A stretch of 64,000 nucleotides of DNA from Acidimicrobiaceae bacterium (GTDB lineage Bacteria > Actinomycetota > Acidimicrobiia > Acidimicrobiales > JAUTXP01), in the NCBI GenBank assembly GCA_030837965.1, contig JAUTXP010000004.1, forward strand, positions 1 to 64,000, read 5' to 3'. This document shows, in pieces, positions 50,360 through 59,512 of the stretch. A program made the position numbers and the translations under genes. How positions within the stretch are numbered: position 1 is the stretch's first letter; the number at the start of each line of letters is the position of its first letter. Under the pieces are notes generated by a model that saw only the letters and a list, made by a program, of their open reading frames with translations, ran no database searches and was not told the origin of the DNA.

Positions 50360-51433
50360 ATGACGACCGACACCTCTCTGGACCGCTACGGCGAGTTCGA
50401 GCAGGTCGCCCACTTCCGCGACGACACCAACGGGTTGGACGGGCTCATCGCCATCCACTCGACCGTGCTCGGACCCGCCCTCGGCGGGGTGCGGTTCCGC
50501 CGTTACCGGTCAGGCTTCGAGGCACGCAACGACGCCCTCCGCCTGGCCCGAGGCATGACGTACAAGGCCGCAGTCGCGGGCCTGGACCTGGGCGGGGGCA
50601 AGGCCGTCATCGACGGCGATCCCGGCTCGGTCGACCGGGTCGCGCTGTTCCGGGCCTTCGGTGAGGCGGTCGAGTCGCTGGGTGGCCGGTACATCACGGC
50701 CGAGGACGTGGGCACCACCGTGGAGGACATGGTCACGGTGGCCACGGAGACCGGCCACGTCGTGGGCCTGCCCGAGAGCAAGGGCGGCCTGGGTGATCCG
50801 AGCCCGTCGACCGCCCTCGGCGTGCTGGCCTCCCTGAAGGCCGCGCTGGCCTTTCTCGACGGGGGCTCCACGTTGGTGGGGCGCACCATCGCCGTGTGCG
50901 GCCTGGGCAAGGTCGGCGCCGTGCTCGTGCGCATGCTGGTGGAGGAAGGCGCGGCCGTGGCCGTGGCCGACGTGGACGGCGAGCGGGTGACGGCCCTGGC
51001 CGATCAACTGGGCGTCAAAGCCGTGGAGGTGGAGGACATCCACCGCATCTCGGCCGACGTGTTCGCCCCGTGCGCGCTGGGCGGCATCCTCACCTCGAAC
51101 TTGATCCGCGAGCTCGACGTGCAAGCGGTGGTGGGCGCGGCCAACAACCAGCTCGCCACGCCGTCGTCGGCCGACTTGTTGGCCGGTCGAGGCATCGCCT
51201 ATGTGCCCGACTTCGTGGCCAACGCGGGCGGACTGATCCACGTGGCGTGGGAGGCCAAGGCCAGCCTGGCCGACGTGCAGACCAAGGTCCTCGAACTGGG
51301 CGACCGGGTCACCGACCTGCTGACCCAGGCCGCCGAGGCAGGCATCTCCACCCAGGCCGCGGCCGAGAAGGTGGCCGAAGCACGCATCCAGGCTCGCCTC
51401 GACGCCCGCAGCCAGCTCGGCGCCACTCGCTGA
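50360..51433 (+). CDS. Leucine/valine-type amino-acid dehydrogenase
   Basis: 357 residues with an AGAAGGGG site. A member of the Glu/Leu/Phe/Val dehydrogenase family of the short leucine-dehydrogenase type: GPALGGVRFRRY, the catalytic Lys region MTYKAAVAGLDLGGGKAVI, TAEDVGTT, the nucleotide motif CGLGKVGAVLV and AANNQLATP. It deaminates branched-chain amino acids with NAD to 2-keto acids, or the reverse. Substrate preference (Leu, Val or Phe) cannot be fixed from the sequence. A palindrome follows as terminator. Confidence 0.9.
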   Translation: MTTDTSLDRYGEFEQVAHFRDDTNGLDGLIAIHSTVLGPALGGVRFRRYRSGFEARNDALRLARGMTYKAAVAGLDLGGGKAVIDGDPGSVDRVALFRAFGEAVESLGGRYITAEDVGTTVEDMVTVATETGHVVGLPESKGGLGDPSPSTALGVLASLKAALAFLDGGSTLVGRTIAVCGLGKVGAVLVRMLVEEGAAVAVADVDGERVTALADQLGVKAVEVEDIHRISADVFAPCALGGILTSNLIRELDVQAVVGAANNQLATPSSADLLAGRGIAYVPDFVANAGGLIHVAWEAKASLADVQTKVLELGDRVTDLLTQAAEAGISTQAAAEKVAEARIQARLDARSQLGATR

Positions 51434-51527
51434 GCCCGCGCTCGGCGGCTGCCCGCGATGGCGTGCTGCGGAGTGCTCACCCTCGCTGGGGCCGGCTCTC
51501 TCCCCCCGCCGAGCCCGGCGACGACTG

Positions 51528-51563
51528 GAGGACATGGTGGTCGCATGCGACCACCATGTCCTC
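51528..51563. terminator. 36-bp perfect palindrome between convergent genes
   Basis: GAGGACATGGTGGTCGCA with its exact complement forms an 18-bp stem without loop bases. It lies 94 bases after the dehydrogenase stop and 18 bases before the convergent lipoprotein stop, so a bidirectional terminator is likely. The flanks extend it to CTGGAGGACAT, the core also found at 23953-23997. Confidence 0.7.
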
Positions 51564-51581
51564 TAGAGCGCGAGAAACCGG

Positions 51582-52691
51582 TTAGGGCTTCCGGGTCGTG
51601 GTCGTCGTCATGGCGCCAGGGGCGGGCACGCCGGGCGGTGCGGGCGCGCTGGCTCCGGCGGGTGCCGATGGCGTGCCTGTGGGTGCCGATGGCGTGCCGG
51701 CGGGGACCGTGGGCGCAGTGGGCGGGGCGGCCGCGGGCTGGGGGAACGCCCTGGGCGGCAGCACGACAGTCGCCGTGATCTGGGGCAGCGTGATCTTGGC
51801 CGCCTCGGGCCCGGGGAAAGCGATGGTCGTGACCTCGTGATACGGGAGGGGCACGAGCGGCGCTCGGATGTCCTTGACCTTCACCCGCCCCTTCGTGGCG
51901 GCGCGCTTGAGGGCCCATTTCAAATCCTTTCGGACCCGTTTCACATCGATGGCCAGCCGCTCCTCGACCCGAGTGATCCTGCCGTCTTTGAACCAGAACG
52001 AGCTGTAGAGGAAGCGTGTCCGCATCTCGCTGGAGAAGTACGGCGGGATCCCGTGGTCGTACAAGTCGTTCCTGTCGTACTTCTTGATGGGGAACACGTC
52101 GTAGCGGACGCCGAACTCCTTGTGGCCGTCGAACTTGTCGTCCTTGCGTTCATAGGTCTGACCCTTCGGGTCCCACTTCTTTGCTCTGGCGAACAACTTC
52201 AAACCGTCCCCCGAGGTCCACGTTTCCATGGACCGTACGAAGTCGAGAGTCAGGCGCGGATCGAGGACCTTTTCCGGCGCAGACGGGTTCAGGAACTCAT
52301 TCGGGGCGTGGGCGGCATCGGCGACCCAGGACCCCGCGAGCAACGGGGCCAGCCCAGCGCTGGGGACCCACGGAGGAACCTGATGCTGCGGGTCGGCGAG
52401 CCGCACGGCCCGGACATCGTCGTAGACGACCTCCTCATACTGAAGGGCGCCATCCGAGGTGACCGCGCCGCGATAGCGGTAGTCGTCCTCGATGGCGGCA
52501 CTCATGTTGCTCTTGGAGCTGCCCTCGGTGCGCTCGAACTCGATGGTGCGCGGCTGCTCAACCGCGGCCCGCAAGGCTGCCCTCCGGTAGTCGAAGCTCA
52601 ACTGCACGCCTTCGGCCGTGCCACATGCACCGGACGCGGCCACCGCGCCCGTGGCCAGCACGATGGCGAGCACGCGATGACGGATTCTCAT
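51582..52691 (-). CDS. Lipoprotein of locus B with Pro/Ala/Thr-rich tail
   Basis: 369 residues. Signal peptide with lipobox ASGAC; the mature part to about residue 300 is soluble, with RTIEFERTEGSSKSNMSAAIEDDYRYRGAV near the start and a basic stretch (DVKRVRKDLKWALKRAATKGRVKVKD). The shape suggests a beta-rich, lipid- or protein-binding lipoprotein, but no family is recognised. The last 50 residues are repetitive (GTPSAPTGTPSAPAG). It is the last gene of locus B; its start overlaps the previous lipoprotein stop (ATGA), so it belongs to the same unit. Confidence 0.8.
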   Translation of the reverse strand: MRIRHRVLAIVLATGAVAASGACGTAEGVQLSFDYRRAALRAAVEQPRTIEFERTEGSSKSNMSAAIEDDYRYRGAVTSDGALQYEEVVYDDVRAVRLADPQHQVPPWVPSAGLAPLLAGSWVADAAHAPNEFLNPSAPEKVLDPRLTLDFVRSMETWTSGDGLKLFARAKKWDPKGQTYERKDDKFDGHKEFGVRYDVFPIKKYDRNDLYDHGIPPYFSSEMRTRFLYSSFWFKDGRITRVEERLAIDVKRVRKDLKWALKRAATKGRVKVKDIRAPLVPLPYHEVTTIAFPGPEAAKITLPQITATVVLPPRAFPQPAAAPPTAPTVPAGTPSAPTGTPSAPAGASAPAPPGVPAPGAMTTTTTRKP

Positions 52692-53203
52692 GGGCGTAGC
52701 TCCAATGCCTGACGCAGGATGGACCTTGGCGCGGGATGGTCGACGGCGACGGCGAGCACGAACAGGGACGAGTCGCGGAACCAGATGTACTCGGGCTGCT
52801 GGTTGGCCGCGGTGACGTAGACGCGAGTCCCCTCAAGCATGCGCGGCCGCCAACTGGACTCGGCGATCAAGGCGACGATCGTCCTCTGGAACTTCTCGTT
52901 CGTGGGGTCGGAGTCGGGCACGAAGGTGCTGACCTGCAAGGTCGCCTTCAGCCTGTCCCCAGCCCGAAGTCCCCACAGGCGCGTCGACGATACGTACGAG
53001 GTCTTGGCCACCTTCTTTTCGAGCGCGCTCACGTCTTCCGGCGTCACGTTCAGCCCCGCGAACTGAGGAGGCAACAGGTCCGGTCGCACCGAGGTGGGCG
53101 CACCGCTGGGCCGCACCGTCACCTTCTCCGACGACGGGCCGCTGCACCCGCCGGACAAGGCAGCAAGGGCGGTCACGACGACGACAGCGCAGAGTCGTCT
53201 CAC
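52688..53203 (-). CDS. Small lipoprotein of locus B, homologous to a module fused in locus A
   Basis: 171 residues from the GTG overlapping the stop of the fusion-transporter gene. Signal peptide with lipobox LSGGC. The mature part includes LQVSTFVPDSD, ARVYVTAANQQPEYIWF-like (TRVYVTAANQQPEYIWF) and SLFVLAVAV, which match VQVSMFKPDVD, RLLTANRPEQQVYVWF and NVMYLFIYRK in the C-terminal module of the protein at 1-2760. The family is unknown. Presence in both loci, once free and once fused to the transglutaminase-fold protein, indicates physical interaction between the two products. Confidence 0.82.
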   Translation of the reverse strand: MRRLCAVVVVTALAALSGGCSGPSSEKVTVRPSGAPTSVRPDLLPPQFAGLNVTPEDVSALEKKVAKTSYVSSTRLWGLRAGDRLKATLQVSTFVPDSDPTNEKFQRTIVALIAESSWRPRMLEGTRVYVTAANQQPEYIWFRDSSLFVLAVAVDHPAPRSILRQALELRP

Positions 53204-56200
53204 GTGATCTCGCCCTGTCGCTGGATCGTGGCCGTGTTGTCGCCGAGGTAGGCCGACACGATGGTCGGATGCCCGAGGACGTCCTCGGCCGGACCCTGGA
53301 TGATGATGCGGCCCTCGGCCATGCCGATGAGTTCGTTGCTGACATTTCTGATCAAGGGCATGTCGTGCTCGATGATCAACAGGCTGCACCCGGTCTCGTA
53401 GCGGACCCGCCGCAGCAGCGGGGCCAGGTTCTCGGCCTCGGCCTGGGCAATGCCGGACGACGGCTCGTCGAGCAGCAGCACGCGCGGCTCGGCCGCGATG
53501 ACGCAGGCCAGGTCGACGACGCGTCGCAAGCCGGTCGACAGGTCCGACACGAACTTGTCCCGATAGCTCCCGAGGTCGAACAGCTCGATCAACCGGTCAG
53601 CGGCGGCCTTGGCTCTGCGCTCGCTCTTGCGGCCCGCGGGCATGCGGCTGGCCAGGACGAACGTGTTCCGCACGTCCAGCCGCCGTTCGAGGGCCACGCA
53701 CAGCGTCTCGTGCACGGTCAGCGAGGGGAACAGCCGGGCGTCCTGGAATCGCCGCACCAGCCGGGCCCTGGCGCGCGCATCGGCCGATTCGTTGGACAGG
53801 TCGACGCCGTCGAGGAACACGGTGCCGCTGTCGGCTCGCTGTCGGCCTGAGATCAGGTCGAACAGCGTCGTCTTGCCCGCCCCATTGGGCCCGATGATGC
53901 CGAGGGCCTCGCCTTCGTGGAGGGTGAACGACACGTCGTCCACCGCCAGCTTGCCGCCGTAGCGCTTGGTCAGGCCCGCGACCTCGAGGAGGGGGCGACC
54001 CACCTCCGTCGAACGACGGTCGGCCGTCCCACCAGTGAGGGCGCCCGCGCCCTTGACGTAGACCGAGCGCATGAGGTCGGGCCGAGTCAGAAGGTCGGCC
54101 GTGGCGCCTTCGAACTTGACCTCGCCCTTCTCCATGAACACCGCTCGCGAGGCCAACGACAAGGCCACGTTCACCGACTGCTCGACCAACACGATCGTGG
54201 TCCCCTGGGCGTGGATGGCCCGCACGATGTCGAGCAACTGGGCCACGATCGCAGGCGACAGGCCGAGCGACAGCTCGTCGATCATGAGCAGACGGGGGCG
54301 TCCGAGAAAGGCCTGGCCCAAGGCCACCATCTGCTGCTCGCCGCCCGAGAGCGACCCCGCGTCCTGCTGCATCCGGTCACGAAGGACGGGGAAGAAGTCC
54401 AGCACCTCTTCGATGCGGCCCTCGGCCTCGTCCGGCGGGCAGTTCCAGAGGGCCAGACGCAGGTTCTCGCTCACCGTCAGGCCGGGGAAGATGGCCTTGC
54501 CGCCGGGCATCGACACCACTCCGAGCGTGCTGATGTCGTTCGGTGGCAGGTGGGTGATGTCGCGCCCGTCCATATAGATGGCGCCGTTGGACGCCTCGTG
54601 GGTGCCGCTGATGGCCCGCAACAGGGTTGACTTTCCCGCCCCGTTGGTGCCAAGGAGGGCGACGATCTCGCCTTCCTCCAACGTGAGGTCCACGTTGAAC
54701 AACACTTGGACGCTGCCATAGCTCACGTCCACGTCCTTGCAGATGAGCAACCTGCTGCCGCCCGCCAGCTTGGCCCTGCGGTACTGGTCCTTGGCCATGG
54801 CCGACGCGAAGGCGGCCCGCATGTCGAACTCGAAGAACTTGGCCGCAGAAAGGCCGATCAGTGGGCCGACGATCATGATCGGATACAGCAGCAACAAGCC
54901 ATTCCGAATGCCGAAGGCGGCCTGGACTCGACCGCCCAACGGACCGCCGAAGATGCTGATGACGCCCATGGCCGACCCCACGATGGAATACCCGAACCCA
55001 CGCAGGCGGGGCGGCAGGATCTGGGCCGAGATCACGGCAGAAGCCGGAATCGTGAGCGAGCGGAAGAACGAGAACAGCGTGTTGAAGATCAGGAAGAACC
55101 ACATCGACGGGGCCAGGATGGTCACCAGTACAGAAAGGGCCCCGACCAGACCGAGCAGACCCTGCGCCACGATCACACGGGACGGGCGGTAGCGGATGAG
55201 GACGTCCGTAAGGGCGCCGCCGACGATGAGGCCGATGAGCCCGGTGATGTGGCTGGGGATGCCGATCAGCGAGCGCTGGAACGCGTTCAACCTGAACTTT
55301 TCGAGCATGTAGAAACCCAAGAGGAACTGAAAGGCGCCGGAGAACGCCACCGTGAGGGCCTGCGCGGTGAGGTTTCGTCGGAGGGTTCGGATGGCCAGCA
55401 CGGTGCGAATGGCCTCGGATGCGCGCACCGGCGGCTCCGGGTCCATCGCCGTCTCTTCGCTCGCGCCGAGGTACTGCCGCTCCCAGTAGCCACGGATCGG
55501 GTCCTTGAGCTTCCGCATGACGAAGAAGCCGGTGAAGATCATCAACGGGCCGGTAATGAGAAACGGCGTGCGCCAGCCGACAATGACGGCAAGGCCGCCC
55601 AGGGTCGGCGCCAGGAAGAGCCCGACCACCGTCCCCACGGTCCCGCTGAACGCGCTGACCTTGCCTCTGGCCTCCACCGGGTAGTAGTCGAAGAGGAGGG
55701 TGTTGGCTGGGGTCGAGCCCAGTTGCTCGCTGGCCCCGTCCACGGTGCGGGCCGTGAAGATCTGAAAGGCGCCATAGCACTTGGCCGTCACCAGCGAGAA
55801 GATGCCGGAGAGGATGGAACTGATGCCCAGCATCCGGACGCGACTGTGCCGGTCGCTCAGGTGACCAACCAGCGGCCCCAGGGCGAGCCCGATGGCCCCG
55901 GTGAAGAAGCCGATGTCGCTCAGGGTCTTGATGGAGATGCCCAAGTCCTTGCGGATCTCCGGCCCAAGGGCACTGAAGATGCCGTCGTCGAGAGCCTGGG
56001 CAAAGCCCACGAACATGAGCACCAGCAGCGGAGACAGGCCGTATTTGGTCTTGCGCAAGGCCTTGACGCCGATCAGGTCCTGCTTGATGGCGTTCCAACT
56101 CAGCTTCTCGCTGACGGCGGCCCGGGCACGCGACCCCATCATGTTGGTCATGGAGGGCGCCTCGGTGGTGACGATGGGCACGACTTCGGCCATGTCGTCG

Positions 56201-56241
56201 TCCGGGGTGGCGACCGGCCGCTCCTGGGTCACGTCCGTCAT
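53200..56241 (-). CDS. MFS transporter fused to two Liv-type ABC ATPases
   Basis: 1013 residues in one clean frame. Residues about 70-475 form an MFS domain with the loop motif GHLSDRHSRVRML and about twelve helices. From about 497 a LivF-like ATPase follows (Walker A GTNGAGKST, Q-loop VVSMPGGKAIFPGLTV, signature LSGGEQQMVALGQAFL, Walker B LLMIDELSLGL, switch LVEQSVNVA). From about 747 a LivG-like ATPase follows (GPNGAGKTT, RRFQDARLFPSLTV, signature LSTGLRRVVDLACVI, LLLDEPSSGI, IIEHDMPLI). The ATG overlaps the stop of the LivH-LivM fused permease gene, so both would assemble into one complex. A secondary transporter tied to ATPases that normally power a different permease is unusual. Substrate unknown. 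Confidence 0.9.
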   Translation of the reverse strand: MTDVTQERPVATPDDDMAEVVPIVTTEAPSMTNMMGSRARAAVSEKLSWNAIKQDLIGVKALRKTKYGLSPLLVLMFVGFAQALDDGIFSALGPEIRKDLGISIKTLSDIGFFTGAIGLALGPLVGHLSDRHSRVRMLGISSILSGIFSLVTAKCYGAFQIFTARTVDGASEQLGSTPANTLLFDYYPVEARGKVSAFSGTVGTVVGLFLAPTLGGLAVIVGWRTPFLITGPLMIFTGFFVMRKLKDPIRGYWERQYLGASEETAMDPEPPVRASEAIRTVLAIRTLRRNLTAQALTVAFSGAFQFLLGFYMLEKFRLNAFQRSLIGIPSHITGLIGLIVGGALTDVLIRYRPSRVIVAQGLLGLVGALSVLVTILAPSMWFFLIFNTLFSFFRSLTIPASAVISAQILPPRLRGFGYSIVGSAMGVISIFGGPLGGRVQAAFGIRNGLLLLYPIMIVGPLIGLSAAKFFEFDMRAAFASAMAKDQYRRAKLAGGSRLLICKDVDVSYGSVQVLFNVDLTLEEGEIVALLGTNGAGKSTLLRAISGTHEASNGAIYMDGRDITHLPPNDISTLGVVSMPGGKAIFPGLTVSENLRLALWNCPPDEAEGRIEEVLDFFPVLRDRMQQDAGSLSGGEQQMVALGQAFLGRPRLLMIDELSLGLSPAIVAQLLDIVRAIHAQGTTIVLVEQSVNVALSLASRAVFMEKGEVKFEGATADLLTRPDLMRSVYVKGAGALTGGTADRRSTEVGRPLLEVAGLTKRYGGKLAVDDVSFTLHEGEALGIIGPNGAGKTTLFDLISGRQRADSGTVFLDGVDLSNESADARARARLVRRFQDARLFPSLTVHETLCVALERRLDVRNTFVLASRMPAGRKSERRAKAAADRLIELFDLGSYRDKFVSDLSTGLRRVVDLACVIAAEPRVLLLDEPSSGIAQAEAENLAPLLRRVRYETGCSLLIIEHDMPLIRNVSNELIGMAEGRIIIQGPAEDVLGHPTIVSAYLGDNTATIQRQGEIT

Positions 56242-58472
56242 GCGGGCACCTCCTGTCGAGTCGGCGTCCTGCCGTGCAACTCAGAAGGCCGGGTGTACCT
56301 GCGGACCTCGGGGATGGCTTCCAGCCCGCGGTAAGGAATGCGCTGCACCAAAGGCGCCCGGCGCGTGGCTACCGCTTCCAGGTCGGCGTCCTCGAACAGG
56401 CTGGGCACGGCAATGCCGCGACGCAAGGCGACGATTCGCAGCACGCCGTCGCGCGCTTGGGTGACCAGCCCGGCCAACCCTCCGGGCGCGATGAACAGCA
56501 GGAGCAACAAGCCGCCGCTGGTCACCACGTTGCGGATGACATCGCCTCGAATGAGGAAGGTGACGAGGCCGATGTAGGCGGCGCCCAGCACGGCACCCGC
56601 GGTGGCGCCGATACCGCCGACCATGGTCATGATGAACATGTCCACGGAGACCGAGGCGGCATAGACGTCCACGTCCACGGCTCGCTGGTGGTGGACGAAG
56701 AGCACTCCGGCCACCCCCGCCAAGGCGCCGGACACGGCGAAGGCAGCCAGGCGAATCCGCATCAGCGAAACGCCGAATGACTCGACGCCGGACTCGTTCT
56801 CCCGGGCCGCGATCAGGACTCGGCCGGTACGGCTGTGGCGCAGGCCGCGGACCACGAACACCGCCCCCAACAACATGGCCAGGCACAAGAAGTAGTAGCT
56901 GCGCTCGGACTCGAAGGAGATGAACAAGAGTCGGGGCCGGTTGACGCCGAGCGGGATGATCGTGCGGAACCAACCGCTCTGGAAGAGCGTGCTCTGAGCG
57001 GCCACGGCGAAGGCCAACGTGGTCACGGCGAGGAACGCGCCGCGGATTCTGAGGGCCGGGATGCCGAGCAGAACGGCGAACCCACCGGTCAGAGCGGCGA
57101 CGAGCGGGAGGGCCACCCAGAACGGCACGCCGTGTGAAGACGTGAGGTTGCTGCTCAACACCGCGGCCACGGCCACCAGTGCGAACTGACCCAGTGAGAC
57201 CGTGCCCGACCACCCCGTGAGCACGATGAGCGAGAGGGCCACGATGGCCTGGATGAAGATCACCGTCACCAGGTGGGTCTTCCCGCCGGACATGGCGAAG
57301 GGCGCGGCCGCGGTGACAACCAGCACGACCCCGATGAGGATGCGCCGGGTGCGCCGGATCTCGGGCACGGTCGACAGCTCCTTGGGAATGGGCCGGATCT
57401 CCTTGGTGGCCTCCCATGACGAGGACTCGCCGTCCTCGCTGCGGCTGCCCCGGCGCCGTTGCAGGAGCAGCCCGCCCGCGATGACGGCCAGCAGTCCCAA
57501 CTCCACGACGGCCGTGTTCGGGTACGACCAGACCACGGCCACCGACACCATGCCGATGGTCACCGCGGTCACCACCGCGGTGGAGATGTTGGTCATGCGG
57601 CCCAGGACGGCGGCAGCCAGCGCGGGGATCAGGAACTGTTCGGGGGCGCGGTCGGTGTTGCCGTAGACGAAGCCCTCGCTTATGCCTCGCAGCAACAAGC
57701 CGAGTGCGGCGAAGGCTCCCGTCATCGTCCACACGGCGGCGCCGACCGATCGCACGTTGATCCCCAGGGACTGAGCCCGCTCCGCGTTCACGGCCACGCC
57801 TCGCACCGCGGTGCCCAGCCGGCTGCGCCGCATCCACAGGGCCAGACCGCCTAACGCGCAGACGGCGGCGAACACGGTGAACAGGGCTGCGAAGTCCAGG
57901 GGCACGCCGAGGACCTTCCACACCGAGTGCCCGAACGGCAGCTGCATGCGGGACTGTTCGAGGAAGTCCTGGTTGTTCAAGTCGCCGACATGGCCCTTGA
58001 TCACCGGCAACCCGTTGACGTAGTCGCGGGAGTTCCCGAGGAAGCGGGCCACCACGATGGTCACCACGGTCACGACCAGCCGCGGGGAGTTGAAGAAGCG
58101 CTGCACGAACAGCACGTTGATCAAGAACCCGGCGCCTGCCCCGAGGAGAAGGCAGATGGGCACGGCGATCACGAAGGGCACGTGGAACACGCCGACCAGG
58201 ACGAAGGCGAAGTAAGCCCCCATGGCCCCCATAGCCGCCTGGGCGAAGTTCACGACACGCGCGCTGCGCCAGACCAGCACGATGCCCACGGCCAACATGG
58301 CATCGCCCATCCCGCGGACAAAGCCGGAGACCCAAACCGATGCGGGAGCCGGACGCGGGAGCAGGATGGTGACGGCCAACGCCGCGAAGGCGACGCCCGC
58401 CACATTGGCGGCCACCCTGCGCTTGGTGGACTCGGGCGGCAGAACCCGGTCGATCGACGCGAACAGGCTCAT
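56238..58472 (-). CDS. LivH-LivM fused branched-chain-type ABC permease
   Basis: 744 residues. Residues 1 to about 340 match a LivH-type permease (GMGDAMLAVGIVLVWRSARVVNFAQAAMGAMGAY, then TAVRGVAVNAERAQSLGINV, the ATPase-contact region). A charged linker (about 341-385, RRRGSRSEDGESSSW) leads to a LivM-type permease (WSGTVSLGQFALVAVAAVLSSNLT, RVLIAARENESGVESFGVSLMRIRLAAFAVSGALAG). A cytosolic tail of about 50 residues ends the protein. Single-chain HM permeases occur in actinobacteria. Its ATG overlaps the upstream lipoprotein stop and its stop overlaps the MFS-ATPase gene. The Liv family usually moves amino acids, urea or amides, but no Liv binding protein is encoded here. Confidence 0.92.
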   Translation of the reverse strand: MSLFASIDRVLPPESTKRRVAANVAGVAFAALAVTILLPRPAPASVWVSGFVRGMGDAMLAVGIVLVWRSARVVNFAQAAMGAMGAYFAFVLVGVFHVPFVIAVPICLLLGAGAGFLINVLFVQRFFNSPRLVVTVVTIVVARFLGNSRDYVNGLPVIKGHVGDLNNQDFLEQSRMQLPFGHSVWKVLGVPLDFAALFTVFAAVCALGGLALWMRRSRLGTAVRGVAVNAERAQSLGINVRSVGAAVWTMTGAFAALGLLLRGISEGFVYGNTDRAPEQFLIPALAAAVLGRMTNISTAVVTAVTIGMVSVAVVWSYPNTAVVELGLLAVIAGGLLLQRRRGSRSEDGESSSWEATKEIRPIPKELSTVPEIRRTRRILIGVVLVVTAAAPFAMSGGKTHLVTVIFIQAIVALSLIVLTGWSGTVSLGQFALVAVAAVLSSNLTSSHGVPFWVALPLVAALTGGFAVLLGIPALRIRGAFLAVTTLAFAVAAQSTLFQSGWFRTIIPLGVNRPRLLFISFESERSYYFLCLAMLLGAVFVVRGLRHSRTGRVLIAARENESGVESFGVSLMRIRLAAFAVSGALAGVAGVLFVHHQRAVDVDVYAASVSVDMFIMTMVGGIGATAGAVLGAAYIGLVTFLIRGDVIRNVVTSGGLLLLLFIAPGGLAGLVTQARDGVLRIVALRRGIAVPSLFEDADLEAVATRRAPLVQRIPYRGLEAIPEVRRYTRPSELHGRTPTRQEVPA

Positions 58473-59512
58473 GCCGGTGCCGGCCCAAGCGGCTTGAGTC
58501 CGCCGATGTTGGAGGTGCTGTCCGTCGAGTAGCGCAGGGGGCCGAAGCTCCCCTGGGTCACGATGTGGTCACCCACGATCAGGCCGCCGAGCTGCGGCGC
58601 GAAGTAGAACTCGTAGGTCGTATTGGTGATGGCGTTGGCCTGGTTGGGCGGCAGGCCCTGAAGGACCCGCACGCCGTTCGTGAACTTCCAGGCCTCCACC
58701 ACTTCACCGCAGGCGTCGAGGCGGTACCGCGTGGCCGCGTCGACCGAGCCGGTGATGTTCAGCACCAGGCCGCTCGCCGGGTCGACGCTCGTGGCGCTGA
58801 CCGCGGGCTGGTTCTGGGCCGGGAGCTTCACGAGCTGCGGGGCCAACGCGGGCACCGGATTGAAGTCGATGTTGAAGTCCGGCATCTTGTACTGGAGCCG
58901 GGTGAGGAAGATGCCGTCAGCGGGCGAGAACTGACTGGTGCGGCGCACCTCGTAGGTGTCGATCTCGCTGCCGAAGAGGCCGACAGGCTGCTCGATCTCG
59001 AAGGCGTTGATGCCAGGCACCAGGTTGGGCAGGGCCCGCACGATCCGCCTGGTCAACGGAGGCAGCGGGATCTGGAGCAGCGGCGGCAGGTCGAACGTGC
59101 CCTTCTGCTTCCACTTGTAGGTGCCGGACTCGACCGTCCCGATGACCTCGAAGGTGGCGGACTTCTCGGGGAACGTGTTCTCGTCGGCCTGTGGGCAGTC
59201 CCCCGACCCATTGCCGCTGAACCCGGTGAAGGGCTTGAACTCTTCGAACTGCGGTGGCTCGATGTCGAACGACAGTCCGGTCAAGTCCAACAGGTTGGGC
59301 ACGGACGCGACCGGGAGCGTGAACGGCGCCGCGGGCGCGGCCGGGGCCTCCACGCCGAAGGCCAAGTCGGTCGACAGCTTCTTGACCGTGGTGCCGTCCG
59401 CCGGGTCGGCCACCTTCAAGAATCCGGGCATGCCGCAGGCCGACGACGAAAGGGCCATGACGACCAGGGCGGCCGACAGGCGCGGGCGCGGGCGCTTAGG
59501 CAGCAGGGGCAT
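58469..59512 (-). CDS. Lipoprotein of locus B, paralogue of the locus A lipoprotein
   Basis: 347 residues. Basic start, hydrophobic segment and lipobox SSSAC. A Pro-rich linker, then a beta-rich domain. The C-terminal blocks DACGEVVEAWKFTNG and LGGLIVGDHIVTQG match those of the lipoprotein at 2757-3752. The N-terminal halves are less alike. No periplasmic-binding-protein fold of Liv type is evident, so it is not an ordinary substrate-binding protein. The gene starts inside the end of the transglutaminase-fold gene (17-base overlap) and its stop overlaps the permease start. Confidence 0.84.
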   Translation of the reverse strand: MPLLPKRPRPRLSAALVVMALSSSACGMPGFLKVADPADGTTVKKLSTDLAFGVEAPAAPAAPFTLPVASVPNLLDLTGLSFDIEPPQFEEFKPFTGFSGNGSGDCPQADENTFPEKSATFEVIGTVESGTYKWKQKGTFDLPPLLQIPLPPLTRRIVRALPNLVPGINAFEIEQPVGLFGSEIDTYEVRRTSQFSPADGIFLTRLQYKMPDFNIDFNPVPALAPQLVKLPAQNQPAVSATSVDPASGLVLNITGSVDAATRYRLDACGEVVEAWKFTNGVRVLQGLPPNQANAITNTTYEFYFAPQLGGLIVGDHIVTQGSFGPLRYSTDSTSNIGGLKPLGPAPA

